64,000 nt of DNA from NCBI GenBank assembly GCA_030374765.1, contig JARGXX010000006.1:434001-498000 (forward strand), written 5' to 3'. This DNA is from Agarophyton chilense. Its lineage: Eukaryota; Rhodophyta; Florideophyceae; Gracilariales; Gracilariaceae. Positions 1 through 8,860 of this stretch are shown one piece after another. Under the pieces are notes generated by a model. That model was given only the letters and a program-made list of their open reading frames with translations, was not told the DNA's origin and did not search any database. Each line of letters opens with the position of its first letter. Position 1 is the stretch's first letter. Position numbers and translations under genes: made by a program.

Positions 1-1711
1 ACTCCGAGTGTGGGAGATCCACTGTAGGTACAGAAGAGTCCGTATATTCCATTAAATGGACCGCATCCTCATGCGAGTCACTCCCTTTGGGTGCCAACGA
101 CGAATCTCGCGAGTCAACTGGAGATTCCAGATGTAGCAGTTTGCTGCGCTGATTAACTCTGGCGGAGATTTTCTCCTTACCCATTGAGGTTCCAAAAGCC
201 ACTGAACGACGGGGGCTACCACGCGCTCTGGCCGCGTCTCCTTCAGCTTTCGCAAACTGAACTAACTACAAAAAGGAGACTTTTCCATGCTTCTCTTGAT
301 ATCGAGCTACCAACGACTTGATGCTCAGGTCCAGCCCGTCGATGTACAAGGTAATCTTGTCCTCCGTCGAGTGGACGTTTCCACAGCGGACTGAAGCTTT
401 GTTAAGCCTTGAGCTGTACTCAGCTTCGCCCTTCTCAGGCTTTTGGGTCACATCCTTTAGGTCCAGGATCGCCTGACGTATCGCGTTTGAAGTCGCGTAA
501 CTGCGCAGCAAATACTGCACCGCATCTGGCCATGAGGTAACGCCGCCTTCATCGGCTGTCAATGATCCGCATACGGAACGATATTGCTCTAAAGCAAAAC
601 CCTTCAGGAAGTGTGGTAAAGACACAAATGCCTGTGGTTCAATCATCTCTAGAGTGTCTGCTTCGGCAACGAATCGAGTGAGAAACTCGATAACGAGAAT
701 GGGGGTTTTCCCATCAAATGTTAAATCATTAAGGCCGATCTTCAATCGTTTGATGTGATCCTTCACCTTCGCGGTTTCGCATCCTGAGCGCTTCTTGCTC
801 TTCCCCTTCAGACGGTAGTACCTGTAATTCAGGACCTTCCGATAAAGCGGATTCGTGCACGGGAGCACCTTCAATCTTCTGTAAGGTGAGCCTTTTTTTC
901 TCATTAACCACGAAGACGTGTTCTTCTTCCGAGATCGGGCCCTTCGATGACCATCATCACTGTCGTCGTCATCTGACGTATCTGAATCATCAGAATCATC
1001 AGTACTGGAACTGAAGCCCTCCGTACTTGACGATTCATCAATCGTATCACGTGCGGACTTCCGCTTCTTACGTCGTGACTTCGACTTCTTCGAACGAGAT
1101 TCCTCCAAAGAAGCTCCTTCCTCTTCCAGCACGACTGGTTTAGCAGCAGTCTGCGCATGAACTGCCGCCTCCAGGCGTTCTAAACGAGGGTTAAATCGAG
1201 TGAGGACTTCCTCTACATCCACGGTTAAGCCTGGTAGCGCATCGGGCGTATTCCCGTACCTCTCCAGTAGATGGTTCAAATCCTCACGTAGTGTTTTCAC
1301 TGATGCAGAGACCTGCTTCCCATCGTCTTGACGAACGAGTGCTTGGTGCGCACTGCGTAATTCTTCGACATCAGCGATAAGAGCAGCGATCTGCGATTCC
1401 AACGCAACCATGCGCAGACGTGAAGCGCTTGACTCAGACTTGAGACGACGCACTTCCCTGCGCGAATCATCCTCTTCTTGAGATCCGACGACCTCAGGGT
1501 CAACTACGGCTTCTGTGGTGGGCGTGACTGCCGCTGCCACAGGGGCCGGTACATCTGAGAGATCTCGTTCATCATTCACCCAGCGTGAGCGCGACATCGC
1601 TTGACGATACAGCCGCTCTCCGGCTTCAACAGATGAGGCGAGCCTCGGTTTCGGGGGTAGTCCCGCAGGACCGGGGCGACCAGTACTCGACTGGCTTCGG
1701 GTCTTCGGCAT
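1..1711 (-). pseudogene. Ty3/gypsy-like gag, interrupted by one stop, runs off the left edge
   Basis: This is the capsid (Gag) gene of an LTR retrotransposon, whose product would form the cytoplasmic virus-like particle. The longer open frame begins at a TTG; the first ATG is at 1711, so I start there. In order it has an Ala/Pro-rich N-terminus, a predicted coiled coil (repeated 'LRMVALESQIAALIADVEEL'), a Ser/Asp-rich acidic tract with flanking Lys/Arg blocks, and then a retrotransposon-gag-type helical domain with the 'FLTRFVAEADTL' and 'WPDAVQYLLRSYA' regions. A single TAG at 266-268 stops the frame, but the same frame reads on without another stop to base 1, so the product was originally longer. 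Domain order matches the gag of the element at 16781-25500, but the sequence is a different family. No 5' LTR was recognised upstream. Confidence 0.75.
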
Positions 1712-3160
1712 CCGAGACCAAACCTGAGTCCAGGTGCGAACCAAATGGTGTCGTCGACTTCTTGACCACGTGTTCAACCACGATGAATTCCGCAATTGCC
1801 GGAGGTGGTTTGATAAACAATAACTGTAGTGATTCCATTTGTTCCAAGTATCGATATCGATTCCACGTTCCAGGAACGAATTGTTTAGTGCAGCTGACCA
1901 CAGTGGTTCTAAGTCGAGAGACCACTTGTAGTATCCGCTCTAACGGAGAGAGCAGACACCTGCGACAGCGTTCGGACTGCCGATGGGTCGCTTGCGGCGA
2001 CGTAAAAGGGGTGGTGGAGCTACAACACCAGCGAGCTGGAAGTGGGGTGTAAGGCCACTACTCGCCAGCGAGGGTGAACAGTGCAACTGTAAAACGTTGA
2101 TGGGACGTAGGTACGAGACGGCTCGTGAAGTGGTTGGGGGCTGACTATCTATTATAGCTCGTCCGGATCTCCGGTTAAGGAATCCTAAGCGAGGAACAGA
2201 ACAGTCATGATGCCCATGTTGTCTCCTTTACTTGGAGTCGGCGCTCACCTCTGGTACACTATATACTGTGTGCCAGGGTGAGTGCCCAAATAAATATATA
2301 AATAATACCCAGCGGTCAGCCACTTAGCCAAACTACTGTATGGGTACGGTCCCTAATGGACGTCTAGCTACAAAGTGTAGTAAAACCAGCCACGTGGATG
2401 GCCACTACATGCGCCGTTGCAAGCCACTCGACCCATGACGCCACGTGTTACACTAAGAAATTCTGCCTCTAGGCATCCTATGCGGTGTGCCGTTTCATAT
2501 CACAATGCTGATGATATCACTCACTTATGAGTTCCAACCGCGACTTCGCGAAAAACCAACCCATCGGATTCCCCGACATAGTAGAATACTACAGAGCGTT
2601 AATGCAGCAACCACGGAGGTAGGCCCAGCCCTCTGAAAGTTGGTGACGCAAGCCTGGCGAATTCGAGCCAGCAAATTGACCACGGCCGGAGAATCCATCA
2701 TAGGTTGAGGCGGAGGACGCCAACCTTGATGGGAATCCCAATGGTAATTCTCGGTCTGCTTGAGATACGAGTCCAAATCCTGCACGGTATAATCGGTCCC
2801 CTGAGCGATGTACTTGTAACAAAATCAAAGAATATCCTGTACAACCCTCGGAGGTATGAAGAAGATGCGACCTACAGGTTGAACACCATCTCTGTTTATG
2901 TCAGAGTCGGGATTATGACAATCCTAATCGATACCGTAAGTGGCGGCCTCCAGAGCCAGGATGGCAACCAGCGCGGTCCACTCCGAGAGGGCAATCGACC
3001 TCATAAGACTCCCACCAATCTGGTCGGAGCACGTAACAATCGCGTCTACCCTTCATAGGTTGTGAGAAGTACGCGACGTCATGAATCATATGCATAATGC
3101 GAGTGTAAGAGTTGCGAGTGCGAACGCAACTCTCCGTCGCTGCATCCTCGCCCCACTATG
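1712..3160. other. Unassigned decayed sequence between two retroelements
   Basis: No confident gene. Short frames exist on both strands, for example minus 2525-2785 and minus 2913-3095. The latter includes 'VAYFSQPMKGRR', faintly like the start of a gypsy RNase H, but the match is too short to rely on. This stretch should include the 5' end of the element whose gag is at 1-1711; I could not find an LTR pair or a primer-binding site in it. Confidence 0.4.
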
Positions 3161-3524
3161 CGGAAGCAGAATCGCAAGCACGCAGGGGCCCATTACCGAA
3201 AAGGTGTCCGCGAGCGCGCTATTGACTCTGCATCGTCCTCGTGATAGTCCCTACCTGAATGGTTGTCGCTCAATTCGTGCGCCGCCGTCGTCGCTCGCGC
3301 TCCCCAACCGACACTGGAACCCAGTTCTGAACCTCAAGGGATCGCGCGTCGCGAACCGTGAGCAACCGCCGACGGACACCACTCCGATGCCTGCGCCGCT
3401 GTCGCTCGCTATACCTTTATGGTTTGATGAAAGGAGACACGGGGCGTGTCTCACGGGTAGCAAGGGAGCCTGTCGTATAGTGGCAGAAGGTTTGACCTTT
3501 GAGGTTGTCGATATACTACACTGA
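3081..3524 (+). CDS. Small ORF crossing the internal/LTR boundary, homologous to 17361-17681
   Basis: An open frame of 147 codons starts in the internal 3' region and ends 54 bp inside the LTR. Its C-terminal 100 or so residues align closely with the frame at 17361-17681 (shared segments 'RAPPSS', 'ALPNRHW', 'VLNLKGSRVA', 'RRHGACLTG', 'CRIVAE'). I recognise no domain; it is rich in Arg, Pro and Ser. It may be a genuine accessory protein or an accidental frame preserved because the two copies share ancestry. Confidence 0.35.
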   Translation: MNHMHNASVRVASANATLRRCILAPLCGSRIASTQGPITEKVSASALLTLHRPRDSPYLNGCRSIRAPPSSLALPNRHWNPVLNLKGSRVANREQPPTDTTPMPAPLSLAIPLWFDERRHGACLTGSKGACRIVAEGLTFEVVDILH

Positions 3525-4104
3525 CCTTGTAGGTGATGGATGCGAGGGAACATCGGCCATGCAGCTCCGGGCGAGCTACCATCTAGGTGTTGCCAGATAC
3601 GTGTAGTGTTGACATGTACCTTCTGGTTGAGTAATTGTTAGCAATTGCAATTGTAATTATGTTTATTTTAGTACAGTAGTGGAGTGGCCACCTGACACTG
3701 TAGCCAGTGCTGGCCAGGTCTCTGACACTAGGTCAGAGACCGTGCCTTGCTTGCACCTCCCGGGTGATCTGGAGAGTGCAGTCCACTGCATATAGGGAAC
3801 TGCACCTCTCCCATCCTAATATGATAAATACAGGCATCACTTGGGTCACGACTATACCTTTGGGTTCATTGTTTCTCAACTACCACATAGGGTTTACCGC
3901 GCGTCGACGCCTACCATTGTTCACCTACACGATATAGGCTAGTTGCTCCGCCGTTTGCTCCTGCAGGTTTTCACGGTGCCCTGTTACCATCGAGGTTTAT
4001 TTCGTCTACATTCTAAGGTTGAGCGTCACCACGCTCCCTACGTTTGAGCTTCACCACGCTCCAGAGACAAAACAGTAGCAAACCCCAGAGGTGATCGTAC
4101 GACA
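3161..4104 (+). mobile_element. 3' fragment of the 16781-25500 gypsy family
   Basis: From about 3161 ('GGAAGCAGAATCGCAAGCAC') the sequence matches the reverse complement of the 3' end of the gypsy element further right, including about 310 bp of internal sequence and a whole LTR. It is on the plus strand, opposite to the full-length copy. The 5' part of the element is missing, and at 4105 the sequence switches directly to a copia element. It is either a 5'-truncated copy or a remnant cut by later rearrangement. Confidence 0.85.
3471..4104 (+). repeat. Gypsy LTR (third copy), 634 bp
   Basis: It begins TGTCGTATAG and ends GTACGACA, so the ends are inverted repeats TGTCGTA/TACGACA. It has the same length and boundaries as the two LTRs at 16781-17414 and 24867-25500, and is preceded by the purine-rich GGTAGCAAGGGAGCC, a polypurine tract. 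It is diverged from both other copies at many positions. Confidence 0.9.
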
Positions 4105-6096
4105 AACCTTTTAAATATAACAGTTTTTGGATATAGGACCTACGTTTTTATGTCAAACGAAAAACGAACAGAATAGGATTTTTAAATCAAGACCATGCAT
4201 TTTTTTTGGAAATGAAGGGAAAAACTACAGAAATCATGGACAAAAGTACAAAATGGCTTATAGTAAGCGCAAATGTACAGTTTTTGGAGCTTCCAAAGGA
4301 AAATGTTTTTGAAGTGAACGCAGAAGAAATAAACGACGGAGAAAAAGTTGAAGGAAACAGTTTAACCACAGAAAATATTCAGGAAGCAGGACTTCAAGAC
4401 GACAATTATTTAGAAACAAATCAAATCGTCCCAACAAGATCCACAAGAGATAAAAAGACTCCAGCATGGCTGAAGTACGAGCGTATGGAAGAAGATGAAA
4501 ATAATACTACAGGAGCAGCTATGATGTTATAAAATGAAATGGAACCTAAATCGTTTAAGAAAGCAGTCCCAATACTGATAAAAAAATATAGGACCACTGC
4601 AATGGAAACAGAAATGAACTCTCCCATGAAAAACAAAACATGGACTCTGGTTCCAAAGAAAGCTGGAATGACAATTCTTACGCCAAAATGGGTTTATAAA
4701 ATTCATCCCAAAACAGGAAATCAAAAACGAATCTTTAAAGCCCGACTAGTGTGCAGTGATTTCAACAAAAAACTGGAATGGATTATTTTGAAACATGTAC
4801 ACTAATTGTAAGAATGGCTTCTTCACGAATGAGGCTTGCACTTTCTATGCCGCTTAAATTGTATATTTGTCATATAGATGTCAAAACCGCATTTCTTAAT
4901 GGAGTTTTAGAAGAAAAACTATACATGGAGCAACCAGAAGTATTTAAGAGCACAAAATATCCCACTCATGTTTTCAAATTGCGTAAGCCTGTTTAAACTT
5001 TACAAAAGGCACCAAGAGCTTGGCATAAAGTAATTTTTTCGGTACTTTGAAAGATGCAAAACAAAGATTGCGACGGAGATAATTGAATCTTTGTTAGAAA
5101 TGTAAATGGACATCAAATATTCATTGCCTTGTATGTAGATGACCTGATAATCTCTACCGCAGACATTGGAACAATGAAGTTCGTCAAATCAAAATTGAGC
5201 CTACATTTTTGAATGAAAGACGTAGAGAAAATGTACCATGTTCTTGGAATCGAAGCAGAATAAAATATGAAAGAATTCAAAATGAAATAATCGCAGAGAC
5301 AGTTTTCGGAAACTTTCAAAAAGATTTGGTACGGAAAACAGCAATCCCATTTTTATTTCTCTATAACCTAGCAAGGCATTTTCGAAACTGAAAGAAATGG
5401 TAACAGAATCGAAATCAGTTTGGTATGGAGAACTAATTCGATCTATCATATCTTTGATGCTCGAATCGAGACCAGACTTGGCTTACGCCATTACTACTCT
5501 AAGCTAATATTCTGATTCTTTTTCTTAATGAACAATGATCTGCCTGCAAAAGAGTATTACGCTGCATACAGAAAACAAAAGATCTGTGTCTTTTTTGTGC
5601 GTAGAAAGAAAGTAACACTGCAGAAAACTTCAGTGATGCAAGTTGGAAAAATACAAAAGAACGAAAATCAATTTTAGGATATGCCAGCTACTATGAAAAT
5701 TATTTAATATCGTGGAGCAGCCTTAAGCAAAACTGTCTCTTTATAAACTACAAAAGCCGAATTGATTGCATTATGTGAAGCAGTTAAAGAAGCAAAATGG
5801 CCCTTGAAATTAATTTATGAAATGAAGAATGCCACGTCAACGCCGGTAACTTCGTGTGTGGAAAATCAGTCAGAAATATCTATTTCTAAAAAATGAAGGA
5901 CATTATGGAAAATCGAAACACATTGCTATCAAGCACTTTTAGGTTCAAGAATGTGTGCAACCAAAATTTATTGCAATCAAATACTGTCTTACTAAAAACA
6001 TTTTGACCGAAACGCTTACTAAGGCCCTTCAGAAAATTGAGCACGAACGATTTGTGCAAATTCTTAGACTGATGCAGTTTAAAAGTTGAGAGGGGG
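4105..6096 (+). pseudogene. Ty1/copia pol remnant (integrase tail, reverse transcriptase, RNase H)
   Basis: This is a decayed polyprotein of a Ty1/copia retrotransposon, truncated at its 5' end where it abuts the gypsy LTR. In order: an integrase-RT linker (4206-4532) with the typical 'RSTRDKKTPAWLKYE' segment; the N-terminal RT block (4539-4805, 'TPKWVYKI' and 'FKARLV'); the catalytic palm (4813-4996, 'IDVKTAFLNGVLEEKLYMEQ'); 'APRAWHK' near 5010; the 'YVDDLIIST' active site near 5131-5157; and a copia RNase H with 'TTEAELIALCEAVKEAKW' near 5737-5805. The final 'LTK' segment precedes the polypurine tract. At least five frameshifts and stops separate these blocks. Order RT-RNase H after integrase is diagnostic of copia, not gypsy. 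Confidence 0.92.
6085..6096 (+). promoter_or_regulatory. Polypurine tract of the copia element
   Basis: GTTGAGAGGGGG directly precedes the LTR start TGTTGTAG, the expected position of the plus-strand primer for reverse transcription. Confidence 0.7.
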
Positions 6097-6489
6097 TGTT
6101 GTAGAAACCTCTAAAAGGTTTCAGAATGCAACTAGAAACTGCTTTGCGTAATAGAAGTATGTAGAAGACTCTAAAAGCTTCTATAGAACTTTCTGTAGAA
6201 AAGGCAAGAACTATCTTAGAAAAAAATGATGTGTGTATGAAACAATTTAAAAGTGCTTTAACGTTATATAAAAGAACAGAAGAACAAAGTCTGATTCGAG
6301 AAAAACGAACTCAAGGCAACACTTCATAGAACTATCCTCGTCCGAGTGTACGTCATTCCATCAATTACTTCTTGCATGAGCGAAGGGGGCTCTCAATGAG
6401 TTTTGCGTTTGTGGTATTCGAGAGTTTGATATTCACACTCTGAATATATATTGTTTTGTATTTGAGTATTTTACGAGAGCATTATAACA
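6097..6489 (+). repeat. 3' LTR of the copia element, 393 bp
   Basis: It begins TGTTGTAGAAAC immediately after the polypurine tract and appears to end at TATAACA (6483-6489), giving imperfect terminal inverted repeats. A TATA-like ACGTTATATAAAAG lies at 6261-6274. The 3' boundary is inferred from the inverted termini only, because no second LTR of this element is present. The first 40 bases resemble the LTR at 12617, suggesting related families. Confidence 0.65.
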
Positions 6490-6548
6490 AATGCTCTCAT
6501 CATTGTACTACCTTCTCTGTGGCATGTTTTTGAATATCATAAAAGCGA

Positions 6549-6580
6549 GGTAGCAAACAGTGTAACATATGTTTGCTACC
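6549..6580. other. Perfect 10-bp hairpin
   Basis: GGTAGCAAAC (6549-6558) and GTTTGCTACC (6571-6580) are exact inverted repeats around a 12-base loop. It lies 60 bp past the copia LTR; role unknown. Confidence 0.6.
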
Positions 6581-6859
6581 GCAACAAACAACTTGTTCAG
6601 AACATAGCCTTCGTTAAGACAACCGCCACCGCCGTGACACGGAAATTAAAGTCGATGATTTAAATTCGAAGATTTAGCTGTGCTCAGTTCTGAAAGACTC
6701 TCTCTAACGAGCCATTCCTCACTCCCACGGAAGTAGCAACGTTTCATCGGGCCTTTCGCATTTATGACCGCCTTGGATCGGTCATCTACCGAACCATCTG
6801 CCTGCCACAATGGGTCCAATGCACAACGTTTTTGTCATTGTGAAATAGCGCTCCTATCA

Positions 6860-7184
6860 AAGCGACAGCACAGACTCGTTGTACATTGTGATAGACGCGG
6901 AGTGCTTCGTAGAAGAAGAAGTAGATACAATACTGGCGCAAAAGCCCTAAAACCAACGCGTATTTTACTTGGTTCAATTTATAGACGACTCCGTAGATGC
7001 AATATTTGCGTGGAAGTCTTTCGACCACCGCGCGTTTTACTTGGTTCAGTTTCCAGACGATTCGCGTGACGACGCTTTTGCATACCGCTCATTGCTCTCA
7101 GCAACTGCAACGATGCTGTTGCATTCTTTCTACACGCCAATCCTTAAGGAGAACATCTTCCGCCAAAGAAAGGAGGGACTGTAA
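6860..7184 (+). pseudogene. Decayed 3' end of a retroelement polyprotein with a coding repeat
   Basis: The frame reading through 6951-7184 holds two near-identical 24-codon blocks, 'FYLVQFIDDSVDAIFAWKSF' and 'FYLVQFPDDSRDDAFAYRSL', with a weaker third block before an in-frame stop at 6948-6950. The hydrophobic 'YLVQF' core followed by acidic residues resembles the chromodomain that ends many gypsy integrases, but the match is short. The frame ends 'NIFRQRKEGL' and stops at a purine-rich AAAGAAAGGAGGGAC, followed at 7180 by TGTAACG, which looks like a polypurine tract and LTR start. I infer the tail of a gypsy-type element. Confidence 0.4.
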
Positions 7185-8860
7185 CGTAGCGCTTGGTTAC
7201 AGAAAGCATGGCGCCGTTATCTTAACCACTACACGCTAGATGTCTAATCTAAGGCTTTAAGCAGCCCTACGTAGTATTCGTTGAGACCTTGAACAGGTTT
7301 TTACGGATTGCAAGCTACGTAGCAGCTTTGCACCCGGCCCTAACGACTACTAAGTTAGACTAAAAATTAGACTACAAGGAAAGATCCCCACTCGCCTTGC
7401 CCTCTATCTCGGATGGCAAGCGAGACCCAGAGGACCCAAATGACGAAAGAAGCGACCTTCTTCGAGAATCAACGCATTTGCCCGCATTTGCCCGCATTTG
7501 CACAACGCACTTCTCGCATCATTACAATTGTTTTTTAGAACCCATTTTATACCATAGGCCGATCATAAATATACTTAATTTCAATGCAGTTTTTGATTTC
7601 TATCGAGCCAAATAGTTGATTTAAATCGATTATTCGCTCGCTTGGGAAAACTACATCATATTGCTCTAAGGGGATGTTACTGTCGTTCTGTTGAAGAATC
7701 ATTGATGTTGAGAGTCTGGAATTAAACTTTAAAACACTTTGCATCTTATACGGCTAGGATGTTCAATTAAGAGTGCAATAAAAATGAAGGATATAAATGG
7801 CGCTGGAGATTGGGCTCGAAGGTCCAAACGACTGCAAAATCCTACGAAGAGAGAGAAGGATCCTCCTATAGCTGCTCACACTAGCTAGGGTAACTCAAAC
7901 TGCCCCGTGTCAGGTGCTTTCGTGACTGCGATGGCAGCCATCTTTAGCTGGTAGCGTCACAGAAAGAAATGTTCAGTACACAACTGGCACAAGTTTTGAA
8001 TTTACCTTAAAAGTGAACATGGAATCGGGCAATTGGATGATATTTGTTATTTTTTTACAAACTGTGATTGAATGACGGTTCACCAGTCGACAGTATGGTG
8101 TCGGTCTTTTCTACCGAGGGAGCAAACTCGCTACTGACATTCATACATCTCAAAGCGGTAAGAGTCTGCCATCCTACAGTATTTGTCCACTCATTCCCTA
8201 TTCCACATCCTTTCGTGTTGTGCTGCTACTTCCGTCGCTCTTGTCTTCTGCACAGTCAGAATCTCTCTGCGCAATTCTCGGACTACAATCACTTTCAGGG
8301 TTCACTCTAATGGGGCTTGTTTTTTTTTGACACAGAGACAACTGACTCTGTTTGTCTTTAGGCGCTTTGTCTGGCGCAGAAATCGTGACCACGTCTTCTT
8401 TACTCGCGCGACCAGCTTCATGAATGCAACAAGAAATGGAAAAATGCGACAGACAGCACGAGCAGAAGGGACAGCAACACACGTCGCAGAGAGCAAGATG
8501 ACGAGGCGCTATTGTCGCAGTGTCACGAGAGGTGACACACCTTTGCTCACATGGAGAATTACGCGTGGCAGGCGGCGCCATGTGCTCGCATCGTGGTGCC
8601 TTTCTCATGGCCGTCTCATCGCCACCTCACCGCCGCATTTGCGTGCCTCTGTGGAATGACTAAGTCTTCTCTCACAGCTCTTCGTGGCTTGCTGCATGCT
8701 GGCGCAAACACCATCGACGTGCAGTGGCGCCTGTCCGCGCTCCATGCACGGACTGCTCCTTCAGTCATTCCTTTCTTCCTTCCTTCCGCGTGTGCGTTTT
8801 GCTTAAAGCGAGTAGTTGCCAAGAACGACAACCACCGCCGCCGACCTTTCACACGTCAAC
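7180..8860. other. Region without a recognisable gene upstream of the NADPH oxidase
   Basis: The first 200 bp may be an LTR remnant following the polypurine-like tract at 7165-7179. A 10-bp unit, CGCATTTGCC, is repeated three times at 7473-7502. From about 8050 the GC content rises towards the oxidase gene; this part presumably holds its promoter and 5' leader. Frames on both strands at 8183-8659 and 8198-8608 overlap each other and resemble nothing known to me. No clear TATA box was identified. Confidence 0.4.
7473..7502. repeat. Three copies of a 10-bp tandem repeat
   Basis: CGCATTTGCC occurs three times in a row, the last copy with one mismatch at its final base. Confidence 0.8.

Noticed and set aside
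7473..7502. CRISPR-like or satellite array
   Set aside because: Only three 10-bp units without spacers; a simple slippage repeat.
8183..8659. Overlapping plus and minus frames of 136-158 codons upstream of the oxidase
   Set aside because: They overlap each other on both strands in GC-rich sequence, have no family resemblance, and are best explained as chance frames in the 5' region of the oxidase gene.
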